Positions 40,791-53,748 are shown, numbered from the stretch's first letter. The stretch: DNA of 64,000 nt from Tetrahymena thermophila SB210 (GCF_000189635.1 NW_002476336.1:372001-436000); one strand, 5' to 3'. Notes: generated by a model not told the origin, from the letters alone. Numbers and translations are program-made.

Positions 40791-42600
40791 TTTCTCAGGT
40801 TTTTTATGAAGGAAGATTGGTTATTTAAAATATGTTTTTGTTGAAAGGATTATTATATGATATATTTATGAGAGTGAGTGGCTGACTGCTAAATAAGATG
40901 TTTATTAGCTTTTTGATTTGGATTTTAAAGTTTTTGATTATTAATTAATTATTATATTTCTTCAAAAGATTTTCTTCTTTGAAGCTACTTTTTTGCTTTA
41001 AATATTCAGTCTGCTCAAAAAATCAGATAGAAAAATAGTTTTGATAAGGGTTATCCTTTATTCTCATTAAATCTGATTTAATTTCTGTTTGTTTTTGATT
41101 ATTTTTGATGGAAGCTAAAACTTATTTTTTCTGAATGGGAACACTTGATATTTCTATGATGAGGTATTTATTAGAGGCACTATTTAAAAAGCTAAATTTA
41201 CTTACTGTAAATTAAGAAAATCAGTCTTTGTTCTTCAACATGGTAAAAAAAAGACTTAAATAGCATTCATACTTATAAATTTCATATATTTTTCGATTAT
41301 TAGTAAGCCAAATAATATGAACTCACACGAAAATTTATTAAATTTTTCTATCAAAATAAGAGCAGAAATTTTCTAATTCCTCTCATCTCCCTTAAGTGTA
41401 ATAAGAAAGGCACATAATCAAATGTTAAAAAAATCAACTTAAACTAAAATAAAGTTTAGAATGGATATTCTTTTTTAAAGTTTTTCTTTTTGCTGTGAAT
41501 TCAGAGATTAATCGGCTTTATTATTGTAAGCTAAAAAAATATTGGATTTTCTTATTTAATAGTACAATGATTTCTGTTTGAATTGCATAAGTATTTATTA
41601 TAAATCAAATTAATTATGGATAAATTTTCTCGATTTTATAAACAAGATTTCTTTTATAGGGAAAGATTATTAAATTACTGATGAAATTCTTTTCACAAGA
41701 AATAAAATATAAATTTAAATAAATTTAGCTAGCACTTAATTTCAATATGCGATGCAGGTTACATTCTAAATGCAATATCCAAAAAGCATATCGTTCGATA
41801 GGTCTAGAAATTCAACATTTATTTAGCTGCATAAAAACATTACATTCTCTTATTTTAGTAGCTTTAGGATAGTAAAAATCAAAATATTTTTTTCTTTAGT
41901 TTTTCTTTCTCAATAATAATTACAGATATTTTTATATGTTTTTGAAAAAAAGATTAATTAAACAAACTATATTTGTAAGTTTTTTGTTTATTAACAATTT
42001 TTGTGACGAATTAATTATCAGATAAATTAGTAATCAATTCATTGTTTATTACTTTCCCATTAATCAAGTGAAAATATTATTTTCTTATTAGTTCTAAATT
42101 CATTCGGTGATAAGAAATAGACCTAATCAAGATTTATTTGGTGATCACTCAATGTAAATTACCTCTAATCAATTTCTTAATATGATGAGATTACAATATT
42201 TGATATACTTTTAATTAGAATTGCCAAAACCAATTTTCCGATTGCGATTGATATGAAAAAGTATTAATAAAGTTTGATGGTATCTTAGTGTTTTAAACAT
42301 ACTAAATAGATGAACTATGCTATAATTCAGGAATAATATTATTTTTTTCTAAATTAATCAACATAGTAATTTAAACTTTCTTGAATTTCATGAAGATTTT
42401 CAGAAATAATTTTTTAAGCTTCAAATCACTCTAATTATTAGAAAGCTATCACTAAATATTGTCTAGAGTTCCCGCTATTAATTTGAATTTTTTGCTTGCT
42501 AGCTTTATGAGAACAAATACATTTATTATTACAAAAGTTATTGTTATATTCTTTTATTAAATCTAATACTAAAAGATAGATTTTAAAATTTTATTAAAAA
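40791..42600. other. AT-rich spacer between divergent genes
   Basis: It separates the 5' ends of paralogue 4 (minus) and the next plus-strand gene, so it should contain both promoters. No coding frame or RNA gene was recognised. Confidence 0.55.
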
Positions 42601-44286
42601 ATGAATAAATCAGGATTCCAAAAATTTAGTGTGAGTTCTTCTATTAGACCATTTTAAATCGATGCTCCTACAAACACACCTTTTATAGAAACGAGGAGAG
42701 GAAATATTTATTAAAAAATTGAGATTACAGAAGAATATTAGAAAGAGAGAGAAATAAGAGAAAATATAAAAAATGAGCTAAGGGAATATTTTCAAGATGA
42801 TATGATTCTTAATCCCTAAAAAGTTGACAGCTTGATAAAATAAATTAGAGAGAAAAAATGGGAAAGCTTAGATGAAATAACACCAGATTTTATAATTGAC
42901 ATCGATAAATATGAACTACTTCCGAGGCATATCTAATTATAAAAATTAAAATAAATTTTCTCAACTCAAACTAAAGATGAAATTTAAGAAATTGAAAATT
43001 TTTTGGTCAGAAAGTATAATACATCCATTGAGAGTTTCAAGATAGAAATAAACTATAACATAGCTCCTAAAATAGGTGCATATGAGAAAAAGCTTAAATT
43101 TAAAACTCAATTAGAAAATCCATTTTCTAAAGATAAAAAGCCTTATTGGCATGAATATGATCTAGAGTATGACTTTTGTAATAATGACAGCAGCTAATCT
43201 ATGAGTGAAGAAGAAGAAAATTAAGACCAAATCGAGTCCTAGTAAACTTAGCAATGCACTATTGATAATTTCTACATTCAATTTATTTTAGAAAATGGGT
43301 CTGAAAATGCTAAGAAATCTCAGGAATTATAAAACAGCTCAACAATTTAAGAATGTAGATTATTTATTTAAATATTTTGATAGATTTTTTAAATTTCTCC
43401 ATTAAACATAATCACTGCTTTTGGAATTAAATAGTTTTAAACTATTTTTTTTATCTACAAAATAGGTGAAGAGAATGACTTTCTTGGTAATGCTTAAAAG
43501 AAAGGTACAAAAGTTGATATCAGACTGGATGAATAATAAAGTAAAATTAAATAGTCAAATTAAGCAAACGAAACAACAAACAAACATTCATAATAATCTG
43601 ATTCTAATACATATCAAGCCAAAAAGAATAAATAAAATAATTAACAAGCTCAAATTGAGAAGACAGTGAATTTGAAGGATGATAAAATAAATAAAAAGAG
43701 AAATTTTTCTGAAATTAATAAGAAAGACTTTACTTAACAAGGAAGCAGCAACTCAACTAAAGTTTCTGATTAACATAAAGCGCAAATCGAAAAAAGTTAG
43801 TAAAATCATGAATCTAAATCAAGGCCTGCAAACAAATACAAGGATTTAAAGGAATGTGAGCTTTATTCAAACGAATAGCAGATAAAAGAAATTTTATAAT
43901 TAAAATCTGATAACAAATGCTAGAGTGGAAAGTAATGTTAGTCTAATCCCCAAAAATTATAAGTAAAAGAAATTTTTTAATTAATTTTGTAAATTTTCCC
44001 TTTTCAGTAAGCTGCCTAATTTATTTTTCTCTCCCCAGAATTGCTCAAGACACTTATAAAATCTAAATACAAAATAGACAAACACTTATAAATCCTGAAA
44101 TACTTAAAAACTATTAAAATATTAAACTTTTTTCAAAATAATATATAAAAAAATTATATTTTTTAGTTAACCATTTTTATTTATTATTAGTTTGCTATCA
44201 CTGACATTTAAATTGAGAATAGTAACAAGAAAATTATCAAATTCATAGCTCAACCTTTTTCAAAAAGCAAATAAAATATCATTTGA
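42601..44286 (+). CDS. Acidic, lysine-rich protein, function unknown
   Basis: Three exons in phase: 42601-43354, 43466-43962, 44008-44286 (509 residues, TGA stop). The N-terminal 190 residues look folded and helical (ITEEYQKEREIRENIKNEL, then LIKQIREKKWESLDEITPDF, then IDKYELLPRHIQ). A more beta-like stretch follows, with APKIGAYEKKLKFKTQ and KKPYWHEYDLEYDFCNN. An acidic Ser/Glu segment (SMSEEEENQDQIES) leads to a Lys/Gln/Ser-rich low-complexity middle. The last exon encodes a hydrophobic/basic helix region (LSPELLKTLIKSKYKIDKHL). The first intron (43355-43465) restores a clean frame: TGT split across the junction, then GAA GAG AAT GAC. I do not recognise a family. The 3' 40 codons are less certain than the rest. 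Confidence 0.68.
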
Positions 44287-46110
44287 AGTTAGTTGCCTAT
44301 CAAAAAATTTCTAATATTAAATATTCCTTAGTGCTAATAGCTTTAAGAAGTAAAAAACTCGCATCAATAGAGATATTGAAATAGAAACTAAATCCTCCTT
44401 AATCAACTATCTGTTTCTTTAACGTATTTAGTTTGCATGTCAATCTACATATAATTATGTACATTTATTAATTAAAATTAAAAAGATTTACAAGTTGTTT
44501 ATTTTACACAAAAATAAAAACACAAAAAAGAAATATAACATTATATAATTGAGTTGCATACAAATCTATTTTTTGATTATGAATAATTTTAATTAACTTT
44601 AATGCATATAAAATATCAACTTTATTCAAGATTCTAAAATTATTCATTTATATTTTTATTCTCAGATACTTTATTTTATTAAAGAATAAAAAGAATAATC
44701 TTACCTTTTTTTAAAAAAAGATAATTGATTTCTAATTAATTAAGTATTTCATATTTATTTGTAATTATACGGGGAATTTTATTATTAGCTTTTCCACCAG
44801 AAATCTAATATTTACTCAAAGTGATTAACAAACAAATTGTAATTAAATTCACACTCCTTAAGAATGTTACATGAATTGCCAAAATAGATCAAAATGTTTC
44901 AATACATCACATTTTTTATATCATTTCTTATAGAAAAAAAATTTTTTTGTTATGTTTACCAAATTAATAAATATCATATCAGACCATATCATCAGAAAAA
45001 TTCAATAAAAAAAAGCAAACTTATTTTTCTTATCTAACTTTAGTAAAAGTTTAACATTTCGTCCACACAAAAGATAAAATCTTTACTTTGATCATTTAAA
45101 AAATGTAAATTAGTTGTGTATATATTTTATAATAATTAATTATTTACCAATAAACAAAATATTATAATTAGCCTTAATATTAAATCATCATTTATGACAT
45201 AGTTTAAATTTTTATTTTAAGGATAAATTTTATTTTTAATTAATTTTTTAACACCTTGTTTTCAAAGCTAATAGTAAAAGAAAAATTGTACAATAGATAG
45301 ATATATTTATACTCCAATTGATTTTTTAAATTAAAATATTAGTAAAGATGTCAATTTATCATTTAAAAAGTGTGACTAAATAGTAATTTTTCAAAATTAC
45401 ATTAACTCTATCCAATTTATTTTTGATGTAGAGAATTTTTAATTTATTCTTAAAGCTTTAATTTAGGTAAATTATCTTTTTCAAATCTAATCATCAAAAA
45501 ACCCTAAAACAACAAGTAGAATTCTGACTAATGATTTTTATTTATGCAATATCATTAAATATCTAATAAACTTAATACTTCAAACTCATTTAATAATTTT
45601 AATATGATTAAATATTTATTTGCATTTTGATAAATTAAATTAAATTATTAATAATATTTAAACAATTTAATTTGTTCAGGTAGTTTATTTAAAATAGACT
45701 TTTAATAAAAATATAAAATTACATTTCTTTGTTTTTCTAAACAATTCCAAATCTGAAACAACTTTAATCTTAATATCTATTATTATTTTTTTAAATAATA
45801 CCAATATTTAAAATGAAATTTAAATCATTTAAAATAAATGAAATTTAAATCATTTAGAATTAAATTGAAGTTTTATAATGAAATTTAAATTTAAGCTATT
45901 TATAAATGAAATAAAAATGAATTATTTATTTATATTTAACATGAATTTTAAATTAATTATTAAAAAATAAATTGAAATTGAATTGATTTATATTAAATTG
46001 AGGAAAATAAAAAATAGTTTAACAAAAAATATATTATTTAAATATATATAAAATTAAATATTAATTAAAACTTATTTAAATTGATTAATTATTTCAATAT
46101 GCAAATAGAT
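44287..46110. other. AT-rich gene-free stretch between convergent genes
   Basis: It lies between the 3' ends of the 42601 gene and CBP20. No coding frame or RNA gene was seen. Around 45800-45900 there is a short imperfect repetition of AAATGAAATTTAAATCATTT-type units. Confidence 0.55.
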
Positions 46111-47056
46111 TCAATCATCATTTTCATCATCTTACTATTATCTCTTTTTCTTAGGATATTCTGGAGAACTTGAATTACTTCTTTCTTTCTATTGTATTAT
46201 GATAAAATGATATTAATTAATTTACAATTAAAATATTTATAAATATACTTGTTCATTTCTAAATTAGTTGTAGCTCTTTTTATATCTATTTTAACTATTT
46301 TCATCAAAGTTATGATTGCCCTAATTATTATTAAACCTTCCCTTATAACCTTCTCTTTATCCTTAATTATAGTTGTTGCCCCCTCTAAAGCCACCTCTAC
46401 TATTAGACCTTTCTTAAAATTGCTATTGTTAACGCTCCTTCCATTACTAATGAATATTATGACGTCCAGAGTCATTTTATTATCTGTATTAATCTCTTTT
46501 TTGATATCCATCCATACCTCTTCCAAACTATCTTCCTTCTTTAAAACCATAATCCCAATCTACTCTAATCACTCTATCATTTAGTCTAAGTTTTAATAAA
46601 TTAAAATTTTTCTTAGTAACTAGTTAGATTTTTTTAAATGATAAAATTTAATAACCAACTTTGTCTATGAAATATATTCAACTGCTATTCTAGCTTCTTC
46701 GTGAGTGTGGTAACTTTTTTTAAATAACGAAATTTATATATTTATAGCTATTATATATTTTTACACATTTATTTAAACAAAATTATAAATTTTTCAAAAA
46801 ATAACTTAAATTACACAACAAAACAGAATCCTGCTGATTAACCTTCTTTATTAATACCCATTATAAGATCTTTAATTTATCCTGCACGAGAGAATAATTC
46901 ATAAAGTGCGCTCTCTCTTGTTTGGAAATGTAAATTTCCTACATATACAGTTGTAGTAGTTTCAAGTCTTTTTTTATAATCCTATTCGCTAAGTTCTGAT
47001 TTTTTATCATAATACAAACTCTAAGGTTAAAGACTATCATACAAAAAGGATGCCAT
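46111..47056 (-). CDS. CBP20: Nuclear cap-binding protein subunit 2 (CBP20)
   Basis: Four exons in phase: 47056-46815, 46713-46660, 46585-46249, 46188-46111 (236 residues, TGA stop). The family-specific pattern is unmistakable. An RNA-recognition motif spans about 35-110, with RNP2 VYVGNL (37-42) and RNP1 SAGFCFVV (74-81). It is followed by VIRVDWDYGFKEGRQFGRG (104-122), the C-terminal cap-pocket segment typical of CBP20. Tyr38 and Tyr15 or Tyr16 sit where the two tyrosines that stack on the m7G cap are expected. With CBP80 the protein binds the 5' cap of nuclear RNA-polymerase-II transcripts and aids splicing, export and decay. The tail (about 125-236) is longer than in animals and rich in Arg, Gly, Gln and Asn with an acidic end (DDENDD). 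The intron at 46659-46586 starts at GTTGGT; only this choice gives TKLNDRVIR. Confidence 0.96.
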
Positions 47057-48413
47057 TTCTAAATTATCTATAAATCACTATTATTCTATTTAAAATATCT
47101 TTTTTAACTACTAAAATTTGAATAAAAGATACTAAAATTTTTGTCTAGATATTATATATTTATATGTAATATCAAAGGTTAATTACTTAAGTATATTGAT
47201 TTGATATTTATATCATAATATTAATTAACTTTTTGATTTTAAAATTTTTGCGCTTTAATTTATAAAAAGCTGATCTTATTTAATTAGACTCAAAATAAGT
47301 GAACTTTAATTATTCTATTTGCTTAAAAAACATTTTAATTAACTCAAACTGAGTAAATTTTAATTATCCTTTTTGCATTTAAAAATCTTAAGAAGAATGA
47401 TTCGACTTAATAGTAGATAAATTAAAGTTTTAAAATATTAGTAAATAAGTTGATTATTAACAATAATTATGTTAATTTTCATTTACTTTAAAGATTAGTT
47501 ATTTGAAACAAAAAACTAATAAACATTTTATTTAATTTTATAAATAGTAAATTAACTTACGAAATATAACAATAATTCATTAATTAATCAATTATAATCT
47601 TTAATTATAATGATACTAATTGATAATTTTAGGAAAGAAATAGACCAATTTATAAAATTTAATAAATTATAAATATTTGAGTTATCAATTTTCTTCTTAT
47701 AAGTAAATCTATATCTTAAAAAATGAAAAAGAATAAGTAGTATATAAAAAATAATAATTTTATTTACAGTTTATTTAAAAAAATTATTGCTTTATTTTTA
47801 AAAATAAACATTTTATTTAAAAGATTAAATAATAAATAAACTTAATTAAGAAAAATTAAAATTCATCTATTAATTTATTAATTATGATATTTAGTTGATA
47901 TAAAATTAATTCAATATTAATAAAATAATAAACAGAAAGTAATAAATCTATTTACATGCTTAAATATAATACAAATATTTTAGTTTTTTATATCATTTTT
48001 ATAAATAAATGTTAATGAATTCATTTTTATATTTAATTGATATTTATTTTATCTAATTTTTATAAATATATGATAGATCTATTTATTTATTTATTTTAAA
48101 ATTTACAAAAGTATGAGGTACCGATTGACTTCTGGTCATTTAAAAAATTTTAAAGGAAAATAATTTCAAAAAAGAAATAATATTTTATTTATTATATCAT
48201 GAAAATAAATGAATAAAAATCTATCGATAGTATAATTTTGCTTTAAGTAGTATTTATTATTTAAGAAATATTAAATGTTAATGTTTTACAAAATTAACAA
48301 ATTTTAAAATGAATTTTATGAGTTAAAATTCAATTTTACAGTTTTATAATAGAGCATTGTATAAAAAGATAAAAAATCTAAAATAAAAAAACAAATAAAA
48401 CAGTTTATTACTA
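47057..48413. other. AT-rich gene-free stretch
   Basis: It holds the 5' flank of CBP20 and the 3' flank of the small secreted-protein gene. No coding frame was seen. A loose repetition of an ACTCAAA..TGA.TTTAATTAT..T..TTGC motif occurs near 47288-47380. Confidence 0.55.
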
Positions 48414-48791
48414 TCAAAAATATAATATACACATCAATACCAATAAAAGAATAGATATTAAAGTAAGTTTTTCAGAATAACATTATTTTGCACAAGATAA
48501 ATAATCTTTAAATTACTGCGTAGATCCACTTACAGAGCAAAAATCTATGCAATTCTAAATAGCTTTATAAAATTACTCTTCAGGAACACTTTGATTATTA
48601 CAAATAGAAGCAGTTGATTAGCATTAAGTAAATGCTTTCATATCATTTGTACATGTAGCTGATGCATTTTAACAAGCCAATAATTAATTATTACAATTAT
48701 TTTTAAGGCAATTTTAAAATTACTACCTAACTTATGCCCTAGACAGAGAAATAAATAATGTAAGAGTTATAAGCAAAGCTAATATTTTCAT
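48414..48791 (-). CDS. Small secreted cysteine-rich protein, probably GPI-anchored
   Basis: 125 residues, single exon, TGA stop, missed by standard-code searches because of many TAA/TAG codons. Residues 1-19 (MKILALLITLTLFISLSRA) form a clear signal peptide. The mature part has ten cysteines (28, 33, 40, 47, 57, 64, 81, 85, 100, 104), an even number suited to five disulfides, with spacings that suggest two or three short helical CxnC hairpins. Residues 109-125 are hydrophobic to the very end with no charged tail. This fits a GPI-attachment signal (or a single C-terminal membrane span). It is probably a cell-surface or secretory-compartment protein; ciliates carry many small Cys-rich surface proteins. 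No named family is recognised. Confidence 0.82.
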
Positions 48792-49481
48792 GATAAGGAT
48801 TATACTTTGATCTAAAAAACTTATATTTTAACTTGTCTCTTTATATCTATTTATCTTACTTTATGTGAATAAAAATCTCTAAGCTTTGAATTCAAGAATT
48901 AAATTTTACTTTTACTGAGTTATAAATTAAATTCATTATAAAAATATGTTGTATTATCTTATTAATACACCTGATTTTAATTCAGTCAAACTCTAAAATT
49001 TTTTTTTATTTTAATGTAGATTATTTGACTTTTTAATGGGCTAAAATTTTTTCAAAAACTAACTTTTTAAATGCTTTGAGTAAAAAAAATACTTGCTTAG
49101 AAGATTGTGGTAAAAAATATAATTTATCTTTATTTTTTAAAAGAATAAAAAATAATTTATTTTAGAAATAATTAATTATGTCAAATTTAAAGAATTTTAA
49201 AAATAATTAGTAATTTACTTTACTTATTTATCACAATACAATATTTTTATAATTTTTATTTGTATATAGAATAAAGAGATATCAATAAATATATAGATTA
49301 CTCAAGAGTTTTGATTTAGACTTTATCTAATAAAGCTAAAATAATAAAATTAAAGTATTAAAAAACATTTTTTAAAATGTAAGGATAAATTAATTAATAT
49401 TCATTTAATATAGAATATATTCTAAAATTTATTGTTTTTTTTCTCAAATTTTATTTATAATTTGATTTTTATTTCTCATTC
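48792..49481. other. AT-rich gene-free stretch
   Basis: About 690 bases between the secreted-protein gene and the next minus-strand gene. No coding frame, RNA gene or notable repeat was seen. Confidence 0.55.
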
Positions 49482-50684
49482 TCACATATCTACTCTTTGT
49501 GATTTCCTATCAGGGAAGAATTCTGTTAAATATTTTTCATAATCTTTTTTAACAGAATCATGTTTTGTGTTTCTTTGAGAAGGGAAAAAATGACTAGAAG
49601 ATTATTGTTTTCCTTTCGAACTTTACATATTTTTAGATTTTTAACTGGTTCTTCTACTGCTTCTTTCTTTTGTAAGTACTCCTGGACTTTTTAACTTTCC
49701 ATCATCCTCTTCAACTTTAAGTTTATCTTTGTCAGGAAAATCAATTTACCCAGAACGTATTTTATCTGAAGGAGCAGATTACTCTTCTGGTTCTGAATCA
49801 GATGAAAAGACAGCTCCAAACTAGCTCTACTCAGATTCTGACTAAATAGTAAAGTCAAAGTCCTTATTAAATACTGATTAGAATTTAATTTGAGTTTCAG
49901 TATTTCTGTTTTAGTTTATGGTGTGGTCATCTTTGTTGATGTTATGAATATCTATTTATATTTAAAATAGTTTTGAAATAGTTATTTTTAGAATTATATT
50001 TTAAGCAAATTAAATTATAAAAACGAGTTATTTCTAAAATTAAATTAATTAGATTTATTATTTAATTATTGTGCGTTTTCTAAAGCGTTAAAAATGCAAA
50101 CATATTTTTCATTTCCAAAAATAAAAAGCTAGCTTTAAGTTTAATTGTTTACTTTTTTTGTATTTTTCTTACGAGTTCTATTTACTTAGATTTTTTTGCT
50201 CATTGTAGTTAGCCTCAATTTCATCATCATCACTCATATCTTTAAGCATTTCTTGCTCATGATCTTCCTCTTCTTCGTCTTCATTTGTATTTCCATATAA
50301 ATTATTTATTTTTATAGATTAAAATGGGCGCGAGTATTAACTATTAGGATTAGCCTTGATATTATTTTAACTTATTTAATTGCTATCCTACCTCATAGAG
50401 GAATCTGAACTAATAACACCTTTTTTTTAATGCTGATAATTGGAATCATCAATAGAAAAATCTTCCTCATCATCTTCATCATCATCATCCTCAAGTTCAT
50501 CTTCTTCTTCATCATCTTCTTCTACATTCTCTGTCATAAATTTACTCCGTTGTATACTTTGAGATTAATTTGTGTTTTATTTCTTTCTCATCATTTCTTC
50601 TATAATTTTTTTAATCTTCTCATTTTTTTCAAATTCTTCTTCGCTTTGATGTAAACCTAAATCCCTTGCTACAGTTTAACCCAT
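49482..50684 (-). CDS. Highly acidic protein, function unknown
   Basis: Two exons, 50684-50153 and 49951-49482, joined in phase (333 residues, TGA stop). The start is MGQTVARDLGLHQSEEEF. After a short helical Lys/Glu region (EKIKKIIEEMMRKKQ) come long Asp/Glu runs (about residues 60-90, and again near EDEEEEDHEQEM). Then a Ser/Lys/Arg-rich second half follows (KERSSRRTSQKSKN), ending in a charged helix (KKDYEKYLTEFFPDRKSQRV). The acidic stretches resemble histone-chaperone or nucleolar proteins, but no domain is recognised. Gly2 followed by a small residue at position 6 would allow N-myristoylation; this is weak. The intron (50152-49952) was set by the only acceptor that rejoins the downstream frame; an unspliced frame stops at TGA soon after 50153. 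Confidence 0.72.
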
Positions 50685-51370
50685 TTGATAATAACAAATA
50701 AATAAATATATTTCCTCTACTTTGAAGCAAAATTCAATATATAAATCAACTCATATATACCAAATCAAAATTTTTATAAATAAAAGAAATTAGACAGACA
50801 GACAGACTAATACTGATTCATAAATCTTTTTTATATTTTCATTTTACATTTCTAAAATATTTATTAAATTTTAAAATTCTAAAATAAACAGAAAAAATAC
50901 TATTTTTAATAAGAATTTAATTACTTTATTTTTTTTAATTTAAATTACAATATGAAAATTTACTGTTAATTATGTCTAATTTTCATTATTTAAAATTGTA
51001 CAAAAACACATATTTAATAAGTAGTAAGTAGGAAAAGAAGGATGAATATATACAAATAATTAAGTTAGCTAATAAATTTTAAAATTCTAAAATAAACAGA
51101 AAAAATACTATTTTTAAAAAGAATTCAGTTATTTTAATTTTTTAAAATTTAAATTGGCAATATGAAAATTTACTGTTAATTATGTCTAGTTTTCATGATT
51201 TAAAATTGTACGAAAACACATATTTAATAAGTAGTAAGTAGGAAAAGAAGGGTGGATATATACAAATAATTAAGTTAGCTAATAAATTTTAATATAAGAT
51301 TTAAAATAATAATATTTATTTATTATATTAAATATAAATGAGGGAAAATTTTTTATTGAAGTCAAATTTA
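50685..51370. other. AT-rich spacer dominated by a tandem duplication
   Basis: It lies between the start of the acidic-protein gene and the stop of the coiled-coil gene. More than half of it is the 208-bp tandem repeat listed separately. A CAGA run (AGACAGACAGACAG) lies near 50792-50805. No coding frame was seen. Confidence 0.65.
50866..51283. repeat. Near-exact tandem duplication, unit about 208 bp
   Basis: Two adjacent direct copies (50866-51073 and 51074-51283). Both begin AAATTTTAAAATTCTAAAAT and both contain ATATGAAAATTTACTGTTAA, AACACATATTTAATAAGTAG, TAAGTAGGAAAAGAAGG and a TTAAGTTAGCTAATAAATTT end. By eye only about a dozen positions and a few single-base indels differ. Non-coding AT-rich DNA drifts quickly, so this is a recent event. 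It sits upstream of the acidic-protein gene, where it could duplicate promoter elements. Confidence 0.93.
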
Positions 51371-53205
51371 TCACTAAATTTAAGTTTAATTTGTTTGATC
51401 TTGAAGCCATGCAAATTCATCGAAAGATTCTATTTATTTCCAGTCATGGAAGATTATTTTAGTAAGTTTTTCATAGGATTTAGACATTTTATTTTATTAA
51501 TCAATTATATGCTCTTATCCCTTTTTAATCAATTCTAATCCATCAACAACCTATAAGTTTTTTATTTAAAAAATAAATATAGAAAAATATTAATAATAAA
51601 AATAAAGTAGATATTTATTACGGGTTTCATTAAAGCTTAATTCTTCTATTTTTCAATTTCTTAAATATTTAATTTTTGCTGCTCTTCAATTTTTGAGTAA
51701 ATTATTTTTTGAGGAATAGATAGAGAATTTTACTGAGAGATAAGTCCTGTGATAGTTCTTTTGAGATAATTATATTCCTTACTTTACTCTAACTTCTCAT
51801 CTATTCTTTTAAATTTATCATATTTTTTTAAGTACTTTTCAATCATTTGATTTATCACTCTTTACTTTGATGTTTCCCATTTATTAAATAAACACTCTTT
51901 AACTTTTTACTGCTATTCTATTATCTTTTAAAAAATTAAATATTTAAATTTCTTGATATAAATATGAAGATATTCAATAATAATAAAAATATAAAATCTT
52001 ACTATACTTTTTCTTCTATTTGTAGCTATTTTGGAGAAAGACGTTTTGACAATGTTATTGAGGACGTTTAAATAATATAAAAATTCTGGACACTAAGTAT
52101 ATTCTTATTAAATGGTCTTTTCTGTGTTATCTATTAAATCAAAAAGTAAATGATACAACCTTAATTCTGGGTCAATTTAATTGACTGTTTCAAAGTTAAT
52201 CACTGATGTAATTTGTATCTGCTTTACATACTTTGTATGCACAGTTATTGTAAAACTATCTTGTATTCTATCACCTTTATAGTTAGAAAGCTAAGGGTTA
52301 AAAATTTTATCTTCTACATCCTTATTAACTTGCCCATTTTAAAAATTTTCTTTATCTAAAATTTGATTGTTTTTTACTAATTTACGAATATCAAATTACT
52401 CCTTTTCTAAATCTCTTTCTTAGTATCCTTCATTTATTTCTGCTATACTTTTGTTAATACTTATATCTAATTTACTTTTCTAGCTTGATCTTCTGCGGTT
52501 CTATAGTTTGTATTCAAAAGGAAATTATTAATCATTTTTTGCAATCTCTTTGATAGAATTATCTGCTTTTTTAATATCCAATTTATTGTGCTCATTCAGC
52601 TTTTTTTGTTTGTTATCTTACAATAATTAAAAGCTATCTTTAACTTATCCGTCAGTGCATTGCTTAATGTTTTACTATTTATTAATGCTTTCATAATCTT
52701 TTTTATTATCTTATGTATTTTGATTAGTATTAGCCAAAGGTGCTTTTATTATGTTTACTTTAATTTGATCATTTATATTATTTTTTACCTATAAATCGTT
52801 TGAATTTGAATTATATTCTTTTGGTATCGTATTAGAATTAGCTAAATTAATTTTATTTTCCTATGACTACTACTAAGCACTAGTGCTTTAAATTTATGTA
52901 TTAACTTAATTTGGATTAACTTAATTATTTTATCTTTAAAGACTTTTTCCATTTTACTAATTTAATGGTTGTTATTGCGGATCTTTATGTTAAATATTAT
53001 CTGAATATATCTAAGCTATTCTTAACTTTGACCTCTCTTTCCTACCCTTAAACGGTAAAAAAGATCCTATTTCGCTTTTAGTTTATTAATTCACATTTTA
53101 TTTAAATTCTTATATACCTCCTTACTAAAATTTAGTGTATTAATCCTATTTTTAATTTAACGTTTAAGAACCTATGTTGCTTTATTTCTTTAAAGAGCTT
53201 TTCAT
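51371..53205 (-). CDS. Gln/Asn-rich coiled-coil protein, function unknown
   Basis: Three exons in phase: 53205-52003, 51924-51622, 51550-51371 (561 residues, TGA stop). The start is MKSSLKKQSNIGSQ; no other ATG is close upstream in frame. Residues 1 to about 260 are Gln/Asn/Lys-rich and disordered. Residues about 320-400 appear folded (ITVHTKYVKQIQITSVINFE, then LRLYHLLFDLIDNTEK, then CPEFLYYLNVLNNIV). The rest is charged and helical (KWETSKQRVINQMIEKYLKK, then KIEEQQKLNIQEIEKQK) and looks like a coiled coil. The final exon (VVDGLELIKKGQEH ... FHDWKQIESFDEFAWLQ) shows strongly protein-like composition, which fixes the last intron. No family is recognised; a cytoskeletal or ciliary role is possible but only a guess. 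Confidence 0.75.
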
Positions 53206-53748
53206 TTATTTTTATAAATAAGAATTTTTATTGACAAATTTTTGAATTTGATATTTAAAATTTCCGCTAAAAATATCTTTAATTTTAATTATGAATTAAA
53301 ATTTTGAAAGTTTTATTCAATTAGCAAAGCAAAAAAAAAAAACATCTAAATTTTAGTAAGATCATAAAAAATGATTGATATTCATTTAAGATAATGTTAT
53401 TTATTTATACAACAATAATAAATACCAACTAAAACTTATTCTGACTGATAGTATATCTGATTAAAATTTTTTAATTAGAGATTATTTAAAACAAGTAAGT
53501 AATTAGTAAGTAAGTATATTAATTAGTTTGTTATTAAATCAAATATGTAGAATTTGTTATGGAGAAATAAATTTATTTTGTTTTATGAGCAATGCTTTCT
53601 TTTGATATATAAATGTAAAATACAATTTAAAATATTAGTTATCAACAATAATAATTATACTTTATTTATTTTTAACTGCTTTATTTATTTCATAAATTTT
53701 TAATATGGTTTTATTTATTTTTTTACGTTTTTAATAAATTTAATTGTT
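53206..53748. other. AT-rich spacer
   Basis: It holds the 5' flank of the coiled-coil gene and the 3' flank of the zinc-knuckle gene. There are short AAGTAAGTAATTAGTAAGTAAGTA repeats near 53494-53516 and a 13-base A run near 53330. No coding frame was seen. Confidence 0.55.

Noticed and set aside
46249-46584. Hydrophobic 111-residue standard-code frame on the plus strand
   Set aside because: It is the antisense of CBP20 exon 3, whose sense strand shows clear family motifs.
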